Shown here piece by piece: positions 1-7,433 of a stretch of 39,205 nucleotides of DNA. Every line of letters begins with the position of its first letter. Position 1 is the first letter of the stretch. Below the pieces are notes generated by a model. That model was not told where the DNA came from. It made no database searches and saw only the letters and a list, made by a program, of their open reading frames with translations. The stretch is taken from assembly GCA_011772425.1 (NCBI GenBank), contig WVZO01000690.1:1255-40459 (forward strand). The letters are read 5' to 3'. This DNA is from Candidatus Aminicenantota bacterium. GTDB lineage: Bacteria > Acidobacteriota > Aminicenantia > UBA2199. Both the position numbers and the translations under genes were made by a program.

Positions 1-25
1 CTTTCGTCTTGCGAGGTTATTATAA
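1..25 (+). CDS. 3' end of an FGE-fold (DGR target-type) gene, cut by the window edge
   Basis: Read from base 2, the codons give F-R-L-A-R-L-L and a TAA stop at 23-25. This is exactly the C-terminus of the large metallophosphoesterase-NACHT-FGE protein that ends at 5236. The nucleotide identity with 5212-5273 continues past the stop to base 62. The G-F-R-L-A ending is typical of formylglycine-generating-enzyme/C-type-lectin fold domains and of DGR target proteins. Only the last eight codons are visible, so the rest of the protein is inferred. The window may begin at a contig edge created by this repeat. Confidence 0.6.
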
Positions 26-62
26 TTTACCCCTTTCCACTTTACCTCTTTACCACTTTCCG
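1..62 (+). repeat. 62-bp direct repeat, copy 1 (second copy 5212-5273)
   Basis: Bases 1-62 match 5212-5273 without a mismatch; base 63 (c) and base 5274 (g) then differ. The repeat spans the last codons of a target-type gene, its stop codon, and about 37 bases of non-coding DNA. Non-coding identity extending beyond the stop fits a shared homing or gene-conversion tract better than ordinary protein conservation. Copy 1 is followed by a short GC-rich palindromic stretch at 61-74, whereas copy 2 leads into a long inverted repeat. Confidence 0.9.
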
Positions 63-166
63 CGCAGCGCGCCACTTATTTTTTCCCCAAATGAGGCCGA
101 TGTGACTTTTTTACTGTTAAAAATAATAGATGTAATGTAAAAAAAAAGTATTATTACATAAAACTA

Positions 167-195
167 TTGACACCCACCATTAAATCTATTAGAAT
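167..195 (+). promoter_or_regulatory. Sigma-70 type promoter upstream of the DGR-accessory-like gene
   Basis: A perfect -35 box TTGACA lies at 167-172 and TAGAAT, one mismatch from TATAAT, at 190-195, with a 17-base spacer. Transcription would start near 202, leaving an untranslated leader of about 85 bases before the ATG at 289. Just upstream, ATGTAAT and ATTACAT (from about 131 to 160) form an AT-rich inverted repeat that could be an operator. Transcription itself is not shown by sequence. Confidence 0.6.
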
Positions 196-288
196 ATGCG
201 ATTAGCATAGGGTGAGCGAGGAAGCGAAGCCCGAAGCGAACCCCAAACCCTTTAAAATGAATCATTTAATACGGGAAAGTTGAACCGC

Positions 289-654
289 ATGTTAAAAATA
301 TTTACAATTAAGTTTGAAAACAATCTCGAAAGTTTTAACGATTCCATACTGTCGAATTTTCTCTCAGACAAAGGTGTCGTTCGCTGGGAAAGCCGTTTTT
401 TTGAACATAAAAAAGAGTATTATTGGACCATTGTTGTAGAATATAATCACGCGGCACCTTCATCAGCGGTAAGCGCAGGTAAACATTTCTCGCCTGGCTA
501 CCTTTTTAACTTTCCTGGCACGCAGTGGAGCCTGGCTGCTGATGAAAAAAGGCTTTTAAAAGGGGCAGAGGTATATCATGCGTCAGTGGATTTTGGCGGC
601 CAGTTTTTCGATTTCTTCCCGGGGAAACCCTGTTGCTTCAACAATGATATCTAA
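289..654 (+). pseudogene. Truncated gene resembling the N-terminal part of a DGR accessory (HRDC-type) protein
   Basis: The frame begins M-L-K-I-F-T-I-K-F, and for about 55 residues resembles the start of HRDC-type accessory proteins found next to DGR reverse transcriptases (pattern M-L-K-x-F-T, then x-x-F-L-x-x-K-x-V, then a hydrophobic strand I-V-V-E-Y). I recognise this from memory of the family, not from a search. After about base 455 the likeness stops. The last 70 bases run antisense to the nuclease gene ending at 583, so the frame is a chimaera of a broken gene and unrelated DNA. No HRDC domain follows. ATG at 289 is preferred to the TTG at 280 because GGGAAAG at 273-279 is better spaced from it. 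A promoter sits at 167-195. The broken accessory gene, without a reverse transcriptase behind it, suggests a decayed DGR cassette. Confidence 0.5.
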
Positions 655-1536
655 GTCCACTCCTTTTTTAATCAATTTCCTGGCTGTCTTAAGTATCCCC
701 TTTCGTTCCCCCTTTCGTTCACCCTTTCGTTCTCCACGTTGTTCAGCTATTCGTTCCCAACTGGCTACATAATTCATGCTGTGTTCCTCCTCATATTTTA
801 TTATTCTTTCGATTAATTTTTTTTGAAAAGCCCTGGGGACCCGGATCACATAATCGATGAAATTTAAAAGTATACGGATATCCTCTTTACTGTAACCGCT
901 TTCGTAACACTCCCGGATTAACTCCCACTGTATGTCAGATTTTTCTTGATAACCGGTTTTTTTTGCATCGTAGCTCTTTAATTGTGATTTCACCACCATT
1001 GCCATCGGGTTATCGGTGTTTTCCAATTTCTCTCTCCATTCCTCTTTGAGCTTAAAATCGATAATTTTAACCATCGGTATTTTCATCCGCAGTTCAAAAC
1101 CACCGCGTTTGACAACGTACTCATCAGGGCGCCAGTCCGGGTCTTCGTCGGTTAAAATCGCAAGACTGATCACTTCCACACCTTCGTCCTTGTAGAAGTC
1201 AAATATCCGATAGTTGTAGACATAAATCCGTATAACGAAATCCTGGTCCTTTTCCCCCTGGACTTCGATATGGATATAAATACAGATGCACTGCTGCGAT
1301 CCGTCTTTAAGGCGGACTTTTATCACGGCGTCTGCGCGTCGTCCACCGGTTTTACTGCCCGGGTAGAACCGTCGTGATTCTTTGGTTAAAAACTCAGGTT
1401 TTTTGGTAAAATCGATCTCGTTGTGTATCGAGGGGAAAAAGAGAGTCATCATCGGTTCAAAGAACCGTTCGATTACATCTTTCCAGGCGGAATCATAGTC
1501 TGCTTTTCTTTTTTTTGCTTTTTCTTTTTTTACCAT
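583..1536 (-). CDS. Rpn-like PD-(D/E)XK nuclease / putative transposase family protein
   Basis: This 317-residue protein has a Lys/Arg-rich start, a GGRRADAVIKV segment and the core motif IHIEVQG (about residues 108-114). These match the PD-(D/E)XK-fold Rpn/recombination-promoting nuclease and DUF4351-type families, in which E-x-Q replaces E-x-K and an upstream Asp completes the metal site (here probably the D of RADAVI). The C-terminal third is helical and contains three tandem GERK repeats (about residues 272-283), a low-complexity linker common in these proteins and prone to slippage. Rpn proteins cut DNA and promote RecA-independent recombination; many genomes carry dozens of copies. It lies between two DGR-type target ends and its 3' end overlaps the broken accessory-like frame, so its arrival may have disrupted that cassette. 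The exact biological role is unknown. Confidence 0.75.
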   Translation of the reverse strand: MVKKEKAKKRKADYDSAWKDVIERFFEPMMTLFFPSIHNEIDFTKKPEFLTKESRRFYPGSKTGGRRADAVIKVRLKDGSQQCICIYIHIEVQGEKDQDFVIRIYVYNYRIFDFYKDEGVEVISLAILTDEDPDWRPDEYVVKRGGFELRMKIPMVKIIDFKLKEEWREKLENTDNPMAMVVKSQLKSYDAKKTGYQEKSDIQWELIRECYESGYSKEDIRILLNFIDYVIRVPRAFQKKLIERIIKYEEEHSMNYVASWERIAEQRGERKGERKGERKGILKTARKLIKKGVDLDIIVEATGFPREEIEKLAAKIH

Positions 1537-1855
1537 ATTATTATGATAAACGAAAACCCTGTAAAATTCAACCTCATCAGAATTTTTTAACTCCTTCTCC
1601 AGACATAACAGCAGTGATTTTTGCCTACCCCCAAAACCCTAACTTTTACTTGCCTGGCACTTTCACGACACGGTAACCAACCTTTTATCCCGCGCCGTGA
1701 AATACGGCCGAAGATAACCAGGCCGGCTGCCCTTAGTAGGACGTTTGTTATAACGTCTCGAACCTGGCAGCCGGTTTTTTTTGCGATTAATCTCTTGCGT
1801 TTTTTAGCGATTTATGTTATTAAATAGTCTAATGTGAAAAGGGGTAGGTGTGAAT
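1537..1855. other. Intergenic region with a GC-rich hairpin; no supported gene
   Basis: This is the divergent spacer between the nuclease and the NACHT gene. Base 1649 begins tgcctggcac, a motif that recurs in other intergenic regions of the window (near 5494, 5907, 27630, 34757, 35013). A 68-codon open frame from 1621 has no ribosome site and no recognisable content. The only clear structure is the hairpin at 1723-1782. Confidence 0.6.
1723..1782 (+). terminator. Intrinsic terminator or attenuator upstream of the NACHT gene
   Basis: CCGGCTGCC at 1723-1731 pairs with GGCAGCCGG at 1766-1774, followed at once by eight Ts (1775-1782). A smaller stem (ACGTT 1741-1745 with AACGT 1752-1756) lies inside the loop. 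The T tract is on the plus strand, but no plus-strand gene precedes it. It would therefore act on read-through from the region upstream, or as an attenuator in the leader of the gene starting at 1856. Confidence 0.6.
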
Positions 1856-4800
1856 ATGAGTGAAATAACCATCCTTCATCTGTCGGATATTCATTTTAAA
1901 ACCAAAGGTCTTGATACCGATAAATCCGTGCGTCGGCAGGTGGGCAAACATATGATGGAAACCATAGAAACACATGTGAAGGAAAATCGAATGATACCGG
2001 ACGTGGTGGCGGTCACGGGGGATATCGCATATTCCGGGAAAGAGGATGAGTATACCGAGTCACTGGGATTTTTCGCTGCACTGCAATCTTTTTTACCATC
2101 CGGCACCTTGTACCTGGCAGTACCGGGCAACCACGATGTGGACCGAAAAAAGATAAGGAAATCTCTTTCCCTTCACGAGACAGTGAGAAAAGGGGAAATA
2201 GATGAATTCCTTGAAAACAAAGAGGAAAGAGTTTTCTTTGTCAATCCCAAATTCAATGCGTTTCGGGTCTTTATGGAAAAATTGCACTCCCGTCTATATC
2301 CCGCGGAAGCGGATTATTTCTGGGTGAAAGATATTGAAGAAAAAGGCGTATCGTTTTTGGGTCTCAATAGTTGTTGGGCCTGTGAAGGCGATGAGGATAA
2401 GGGAAATATTACCCTGGGATTTCCCCAGGTAACCGAAGCCTTTGAACAGGCAAAAATGCCCCACCAAGTTTTGCTCATGCATCACCCCCCCAATTGGTTC
2501 AATGAAGACGACTTTATCCGGTATGAAGGAGAGATATTTAAACGATGCAGCTTGATACTTCACGGCCACACCCACTGGGATAAGGCGTTGGTGGTTAAAA
2601 ATCCTTCCTATTCTTGCATTTGCCTGGGTGCCAATGCGTCGTATACCGATGAGAGGAAAAGCGGTTTTATCGGTTTCCAGTTTGTCCGGGTTGAATTCCG
2701 GTCGGAAGGAGTGGCAGTAAAGGTATGGCCCTATCGATGGGAGAGCCGTGACAGCCTCCGGTTCATCCCGGATGCATACCGCTATGAAGGCCAGGAGGGA
2801 AAACCCTTCTTTGAACTGGATACCTTTGAACGCACCCCGGTACCCAAACCGAAACCCGTTATACCTCTAGAAATTCCAGGAAAATACAAAGAGTGGGTGA
2901 AGGAATTTTTTTCCACAATGGACATCGACCTGTTGGCCCGCAAGGGAGAAGTGATTACCGTCAGCCTGCCTGAACTCTATATCCCCATCGAAACCCGGAA
3001 TCCCTTTTATAAAGAAAAACTGGAAAAAGAGGGAATCGTTTCGGAGGAGGATGTTTATTTGGAAGCACCGCGTAAACACGTGAAGGATGAAAAATCCGGT
3101 GAACCTCCAGCCATCGATATAGAGGTTTTGTTGGGCCGGAAGGATCGTATCCTGCTGCGGGGTGGAGCAGGTACGGGAAAAACCACGTTGATCAAGCACC
3201 TGGCTTATACTGTTACCCATGACATTTGCCCTGCCCCTCTCAGGGGATACCTGCCGGTTATTGTGTTTTTAAAAGACCTCTGGCTGGTTTATCACGAAGA
3301 AATCCGCAAAGACAGGAAAAAAATGGTATTTGAGGATTTATTGGTTCTCTATCTTAATAAGACCAGGTGTCCCCTGGCCTGGGATATTATCTCCGCTTAT
3401 CTCTCCCAGCAAAACGTATTGTTTCTTATCGATGGCCTGGATGAAGTACCGGATCATCTTCGTAAAGACCTGGTTAATATCATTAAACAGTTTCAATTCG
3501 AGAATAAAAAGAATCGTTTTTTGTTGACCGGCAGGCCCCACGGCATTGCCGGTGCGGCAGCATCTCATTTTGGGACGGATATCCATGACATTGAACCGCT
3601 GAACCGGCGGATGGTAGAAGATTTTATTAAAAAATGGTTCAAAGCGGTATCCGGTATGGCCAAAGGGGTAGGGGAAGTGACCGCCGGGGGCATGTTATCG
3701 GATATCAGTCAGCATGAACATATATCCGTATTCACGCAAAATCCGCTGCTGTTGACCGCGGTATGCATTCTTTACCAGGATGGCAAGCGCATCCCGGACC
3801 AGCGCGCCGACCTGTACAATCGCATCATCGATAACCTGGTTCACCGGCGCTTTCATGACCCTGCTCTACCAGGCAAAGAAAATCAAATACTGGAATTCTT
3901 GATGCACCTGGCCTTCAATGCCCAGGAGAAAAACCGGAAAACCTTTGAAAAATCCGATGCCCTGGAATCCTTGAGAACCGTTTTCCCACTGCCTGAGGGT
4001 GAACGTAAGAGCCGATATGAAACTCGAATATTAAACCTCCTGGATGAGATCGAACCCGGGTGCGGGTTGTTTAACCGTCTCAGCAGCGGGGATATCGAGT
4101 TTACCCATCTTACCTTCCAGGAATTCCTGGCCGCCAAACATATGGTGTACATGGGAATCGATTGGAAGCAGTACCTGGAAAAACAATGGTGGGAAGAAAC
4201 GCTATTGCTTTATACCGGTTTCATGAGCATAGACCGTAAACGGGAAAGCAATGCCATCGTCGGCACCATTTTGGCAGCGGGTGAGGCACATAAACGAACT
4301 AAAAGCCGCCTTCGCCTGCAATTATTGGCGGGGAAGGCACTCTGCGATTTACAACCCTCAAAGCGGGAACCTCAGGCCGTTTCCCGCCTTCGCGATACAA
4401 TGTACCGGTTGATGGATTCAAAAATCGACGTTAAAGACCGGTTCCAGGCAGGTGTACTTGCAGGTGGACTGGGGGATACCCGCATTCACCCCGATAACAT
4501 GGTACGTGTTCCCGCGGGTGAATTCATCCGGGGATCAGATGAATTTGATAGAGAAAAACCGGTTCGGCGCATTGACTTGAATGAATTCATGATCGGCACG
4601 TATCCCGTTACCAACCATGAATTTAAGGCATTTGTCGATGATGACGGGTATAAAAATAAAGAATACTGGACTGAAGATGGCTGGCAGTGGCGGAAAAAAG
4701 AAAATATTTCCAAACCTTTATACTGGCATGACCGGGAATGGAACGGTCCCAATTTCCCGGTGGTGGGGGTTAGCTGGTATGAAGCCTCTGCTTATGCTGA

Positions 4801-5236
4801 ATGGTTGAGCCGGAAAACAAGTGATAAATATGTTTTGCCCACAGAAGCCCAGTGGGAGAAAGCCGCCCGGGGCAACGGCGGTTTTTCCTACCCCTGGGGC
4901 AATACCTGGGAAGAAAAGGAAGACCGGTGCAATTGGTTTGAACTCGGGTTGAGACGCACCAGCCCGGTGGGTATATTCCCCGCCGGGGCAAGCCCGTACG
5001 GGTGCATGGATATGGCGGGGAATGTCTGGGAGTGGTGCGCCGATTGGTTCGATGAAGACTACTATAAAGAAAGTCCCGACCGAAATCCAAAGGGACCTAA
5101 AGACGGCTCCAACCGGGTGATCCGGGGCGGCGGCTGGGGCTACCGCCGGCAGTACTGCCGGGCCTCCTACCGCTACTGGTCCATCCCGGTCGCCCGCGAC
5201 GCCGGCCTGGGCTTTCGTCTTGCGAGGTTATTATAA
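1856..5236 (+). CDS. Metallophosphoesterase-NACHT-FGE/C-lectin fold protein, likely DGR target
   Basis: The predicted protein has 1126 residues in three parts. Residues 1-300 are a calcineurin-like metallophosphoesterase: LSDIHF, TGDIAYSG, PGNHDVDR, MHHPP and HGHTHWD supply the metal ligands. Residues about 400-800 are a NACHT NTPase: Walker A GGAGTGKTT (around 437), Walker B FLIDGLDE (around 525), then LLTGRP and a C-terminal FTHLTFQEFLAA segment. Residues about 880-1126 are an FGE-sulfatase domain (PAGEFIRGS, VGVSWYEA, LPTEAQWEKAAR, AGNVWEW, GFRLA). NACHT proteins of this kind act as STAND-type sensors; the phosphoesterase is the plausible effector and the FGE fold the plausible ligand-binding module. 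The last ~110 bases are GC-rich and dominated by NNC codons, as in a DGR variable region. ATG 1856 is chosen over GTG 1850 because GGGGTAGG at 1841-1848 would abut the GTG. Substrate and ligand are unknown. Confidence 0.85.
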   Translation: MSEITILHLSDIHFKTKGLDTDKSVRRQVGKHMMETIETHVKENRMIPDVVAVTGDIAYSGKEDEYTESLGFFAALQSFLPSGTLYLAVPGNHDVDRKKIRKSLSLHETVRKGEIDEFLENKEERVFFVNPKFNAFRVFMEKLHSRLYPAEADYFWVKDIEEKGVSFLGLNSCWACEGDEDKGNITLGFPQVTEAFEQAKMPHQVLLMHHPPNWFNEDDFIRYEGEIFKRCSLILHGHTHWDKALVVKNPSYSCICLGANASYTDERKSGFIGFQFVRVEFRSEGVAVKVWPYRWESRDSLRFIPDAYRYEGQEGKPFFELDTFERTPVPKPKPVIPLEIPGKYKEWVKEFFSTMDIDLLARKGEVITVSLPELYIPIETRNPFYKEKLEKEGIVSEEDVYLEAPRKHVKDEKSGEPPAIDIEVLLGRKDRILLRGGAGTGKTTLIKHLAYTVTHDICPAPLRGYLPVIVFLKDLWLVYHEEIRKDRKKMVFEDLLVLYLNKTRCPLAWDIISAYLSQQNVLFLIDGLDEVPDHLRKDLVNIIKQFQFENKKNRFLLTGRPHGIAGAAASHFGTDIHDIEPLNRRMVEDFIKKWFKAVSGMAKGVGEVTAGGMLSDISQHEHISVFTQNPLLLTAVCILYQDGKRIPDQRADLYNRIIDNLVHRRFHDPALPGKENQILEFLMHLAFNAQEKNRKTFEKSDALESLRTVFPLPEGERKSRYETRILNLLDEIEPGCGLFNRLSSGDIEFTHLTFQEFLAAKHMVYMGIDWKQYLEKQWWEETLLLYTGFMSIDRKRESNAIVGTILAAGEAHKRTKSRLRLQLLAGKALCDLQPSKREPQAVSRLRDTMYRLMDSKIDVKDRFQAGVLAGGLGDTRIHPDNMVRVPAGEFIRGSDEFDREKPVRRIDLNEFMIGTYPVTNHEFKAFVDDDGYKNKEYWTEDGWQWRKKENISKPLYWHDREWNGPNFPVVGVSWYEASAYAEWLSRKTSDKYVLPTEAQWEKAARGNGGFSYPWGNTWEEKEDRCNWFELGLRRTSPVGIFPAGASPYGCMDMAGNVWEWCADWFDEDYYKESPDRNPKGPKDGSNRVIRGGGWGYRRQYCRASYRYWSIPVARDAGLGFRLARLL
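5126..5211 (+). other. Candidate DGR variable region at the 3' end of the NACHT-FGE gene
   Basis: From codon 5138 to 5206, 18 of 23 codons end in C, and none ends in A or T. The 18 codons (GGC, TAC, CGC, TAC, TGC, GCC, TCC, TAC, CGC, TAC, TCC, ATC, GTC, GCC, CGC, GAC, GCC, GGC) vary at their first two bases. That is what adenine mutagenesis of AAC codons in a template repeat produces. The non-NNC codons (CGG, CAG, CGG, TGG, CCG) could be the constant framework. It sits in the last strand region of the FGE fold, just before the invariant G-F-R-L-A end, which is the known site for DGR variable regions. The matching template repeat is not in the window. Confidence 0.75.
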
Positions 5237-5273
5237 TTTACCCCTTTCCACTTTACCTCTTTACCACTTTCCG
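5212..5273 (+). repeat. 62-bp direct repeat, copy 2 (first copy 1-62); possible IMH-like tract
   Basis: This tract is identical to bases 1-62. It begins where the variable NNC stretch ends and carries the constant end of the gene plus 37 bases beyond the stop. In characterised DGRs an invariant initiation-of-mutagenic-homing (IMH) tract lies at this place, at the 3' edge of the variable region. The assignment to that role is inference from position and identity. Confidence 0.8.
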
Positions 5274-5358
5274 GGCGCACAGCGCATTGCCGCGGGCGCA
5301 AAAGGCAGTCCGCGAAGCGTTTTACGCCTTGCGGCCGCGGCAATGCGCTGTGCGCCCG
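5272..5358. repeat. 24-bp perfect inverted repeat (hairpin/cruciform) behind the variable region
   Basis: The arm at 5272-5295 is perfectly complementary to 5335-5358, with 39 bases between. Inside the loop CGCAA..GGC and GCCTTGCG extend the pairing with a small bulge. No T tract follows, so it is not a standard terminator. It starts 36 bases after the stop codon and directly abuts the 62-bp repeat. Hairpins placed just 3' of the IMH are required for efficient homing in the Bordetella phage DGR, so this may be the equivalent target-recognition structure. It is longer than the arms known from that system. Confidence 0.8.
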
Positions 5359-5604
5359 CGATTCTCTCGCGTGTCCCCCGGAAAAAACCTTGTGCGCCGG
5401 GAACATTTAATGATGTTCCATGGCACGACTTTTCTGCACCGGTAACATTTCATCCTGCGTCGGTGCCGTTTATTATTTACCTGGTAACTTGCCTCCTTGC
5501 CTGGCCACTTTTTACTTCGAATTTAAGCCGTTTCCTTAAGTCAACAGCATTGAGCAGGCGGGCAGGTAGCAGGGGGCAGGGTGCAAGGTGCAAAGAAGGG
5601 GTGG

Positions 5605-5845
5605 AATGATGCAAAATAGGGTTTTGCATGAGGAGAATGGTTGATGACATGATGCAAAATATAAGTTTGCATCATGCAAACGGCAGTGTAATGATACAAA
5701 ATACAATTTTGCTTCTTTCAAATGTAAGTTTGCTAGGTGCAAAATTAAGTTTGCTAGCATTACATTGGCATTGCAGTGATGCAAAATACAATTTTGCTTC
5801 ATTCAAATGGAATTTTGCTAGATGCAAAATTCAATTTTGTATCAG
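5605..5845. repeat. Array of imperfect ~21-bp repeats (array 1)
   Basis: Units of the form gatgcaaaattcaattttgct recur. The ttttgc/gtttgc ends fall at 5707, 5728, 5749, 5792, 5813 and 5835, giving steps of 21, 21, 43, 21 and 22 bases. Units are partly self-complementary (caaaat/attttg). Because 21 is divisible by three, the array keeps heptad-like open frames on both strands, but none has a ribosome site. Unlike a CRISPR array there are no unique spacers. A related array is at 34768-34956. Confidence 0.75.
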
Positions 5846-6017
5846 TAAATTGACTCCTGACATGATAAAATAAGCAATTTTGCGTGAATTGATTAATTGG
5901 TGTTCTTGCCGGGCACCTTTTTCCTTTTTTTCTTTTGCCTTTTCCAGCTAAATATCTTATAATTGGTTCTTAAATTTGAAATTTGTCATTTGAAATTTGT
6001 ACCTGGAGGTTAAAACG

Positions 6018-7265
6018 ATGAGTAACAGTCAAATGGAATTTCCCGGCATGTTGGAGCGTTTTTTTAGTTATGTGAAGATCGATACCCAGTCAAGTGAAGA
6101 GTCCACCAGCTTCCCTTCCACAGATAAACAGCTAAACCTGCTGAATAAACTAAAGGAAGAATTGGAAGCCATGGGCCTGGAAGAAGTGACTGTCACCAAA
6201 TGGGGGTATGTCCTTGCCACCCTAAAAACAAACCAGGCAAAAGAAGTACCTACCATTGCCCTGATCGGTCACGTGGATACATCCCCGGATGTATCCGGAG
6301 AAAATGTCAATCCCCGGGTTCATGAGAATTACGATGGGAAAGATATCGTACTTTCCAAAGATAATGGGGTTGTGATTAAGGTTGAAGATAATCCTCATTT
6401 GAAAGAAAAGATAGGAAAAACCATTATCACTGCGGATGGGTCAACCCTTTTGGGAGCGGATGATAAGGCAGGAATAACCGAAATCATGTGCGCCCTGAAA
6501 TATCTTATCGACCATCCTGATGCTCCCAGGCCCAATATCCGTATCCTCTTTACCCCGGACGAAGAGGTGGGGCGGGGGACCGAGCATATCACCGTGGAAG
6601 ATATTAAAGCAGATTACGGCTACACAGTAGACGGTGAAAAGTTGGGAGAAATCGAGGATGAAACCTTTTGCGCCGATACCGTGGAAATCCATATCACGGG
6701 TGTGAATGTTCACCCCGGATATGCCAAAAACAAACTGGTGAATGCCGTCAAAATTGGGACAGAGATTATCGACCAGTTTCCAAAAGACCGCATGTCCCCG
6801 GAGACTACAGAAAAACGAGAAGGCTATATCCATCCCCACCATTTTTCCGGCGGCAGTGAAAAAGCGGTTATCAAAATCCTGATCAGGGATTTTGAAGAAC
6901 AAGGCCTGAAAGAAAAAGAGGGGTTTATCAAAAATATTGTGGGTTTAGTGGCTGATAGATACCCTAAAGCCAAAATCGAGTTCAAAGTGATCGAATCCTA
7001 CCGGAATATGAAACTGGTCCTGGATAAACATACTGAAGTGCTTGAAAAAGCAGTAAAAGCAGTTGAAATGTCCGGTCTCAAACCGGCGAAGAATATCATC
7101 AGGGGCGGCACGGACGGTGCACGGCTGGGGTATATGGGTCTGCCTACTCCCAACATTTTTACCGGGGGTTCCAATTTCCATTCCCGGCAAGAATGGATCG
7201 CATTTGAAGATATGCAAAAAGCCTCAGAAGTGATCGTCAACCTGATGAAGTTATGGACTGAGTAG
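6018..7265 (+). CDS. pepT: Peptidase T (tripeptide aminopeptidase, M20B)
   Basis: This 415-residue cytosolic zinc peptidase releases the N-terminal residue from tripeptides; E. coli PepT has 408 residues. The dinuclear zinc ligands and catalytic acids are visible in order: GHVDTSPD, LGADDKAG, FTPDEEVGRG, the DGE of TVDGEKLG, and the final His in NFHSRQEW. The lid/dimerisation domain spans roughly residues 200-320 (VNVHPGYAKNKLVNA). ATG at 6018 is chosen because GGAGG at 6005-6009 is spaced eight bases before it; the frame also opens at TTG 5997. It stands alone, followed by a hairpin at 7270-7301. Confidence 0.95.
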   Translation: MSNSQMEFPGMLERFFSYVKIDTQSSEESTSFPSTDKQLNLLNKLKEELEAMGLEEVTVTKWGYVLATLKTNQAKEVPTIALIGHVDTSPDVSGENVNPRVHENYDGKDIVLSKDNGVVIKVEDNPHLKEKIGKTIITADGSTLLGADDKAGITEIMCALKYLIDHPDAPRPNIRILFTPDEEVGRGTEHITVEDIKADYGYTVDGEKLGEIEDETFCADTVEIHITGVNVHPGYAKNKLVNAVKIGTEIIDQFPKDRMSPETTEKREGYIHPHHFSGGSEKAVIKILIRDFEEQGLKEKEGFIKNIVGLVADRYPKAKIEFKVIESYRNMKLVLDKHTEVLEKAVKAVEMSGLKPAKNIIRGGTDGARLGYMGLPTPNIFTGGSNFHSRQEWIAFEDMQKASEVIVNLMKLWTE

Positions 7266-7269
7266 GACA

Positions 7270-7341
7270 CCAGGGGCTCTTTTTGTAAAAACCGCCCCTG
7301 GACCCCGCAAAAACTTTTCATATGCGGACAGTCACTGTACC
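7270..7341. repeat. Dispersed ~72-bp hairpin repeat, copy 1 (terminator-like behind pepT)
   Basis: CCAGGGGC at 7270-7277 pairs with GCCCCTGG at 7294-7301. Read on the minus strand, 7341 down to 7270 contains gtacagtgactgtccgcata, then tgaaaag, a T run and gcggggtccagggg. This matches 17913-17980 on the plus strand at most positions. It probably ends pepT transcription, but as one of two near-identical copies it is better regarded as a mobile or REP-like intergenic repeat. Confidence 0.65.
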
Positions 7342-7433
7342 CCGCTTTCCTACATTTTGCCCTATTGGTTTCATTTTGCTTCTTTCTTAAGTTCTTCTCT
7401 TCTCTCCTTTTCCTCTGTGCTCTCTGTGGTTTA

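Larger units (their letters stand above)
5237..6017. other. 781-bp intergenic region with hairpin and 21-bp repeat array
   Basis: No gene is supported here. It holds the hairpin at 5272-5358, a GAACAT/ATGTTC palindrome near 5401-5420, the motif tgcctggccacttttt near 5494, the 21-bp repeat array (5605-5845), another tgccgggcaccttttt motif near 5907, and a doubled tttgaaatttgt at about 5974-6000. Open frames in this stretch are by-products of the repeats. Confidence 0.7.

Noticed and set aside
280..288. TTG start for the accessory-like gene
   Set aside because: The ATG at 289 gives the family-like beginning and a better spaced ribosome site.
1621..1827. 68-codon ORF upstream of the NACHT gene
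   Set aside because: It contains the terminator hairpin and has no start signal.
1836..1855. gtgaaaaggggtaggtgtg before the NACHT gene resembles the aaaaggggt core of the leader elements
   Set aside because: Only the core matches and it doubles as the ribosome-binding site; the gagttgg part and the closing stem are absent.
1..1855. DGR template repeat or reverse transcriptase
   Set aside because: I looked for an AAC-rich copy of 5126-5211 and for reverse-transcriptase motifs across the window and found neither.
5220..5609. 129-codon plus-strand ORF
   Set aside because: It runs through the long inverted repeat and has no ribosome site or family likeness.
5605..5845. CRISPR array
   Set aside because: Units are contiguous with no unique spacers and are variable between copies; no cas gene is present.
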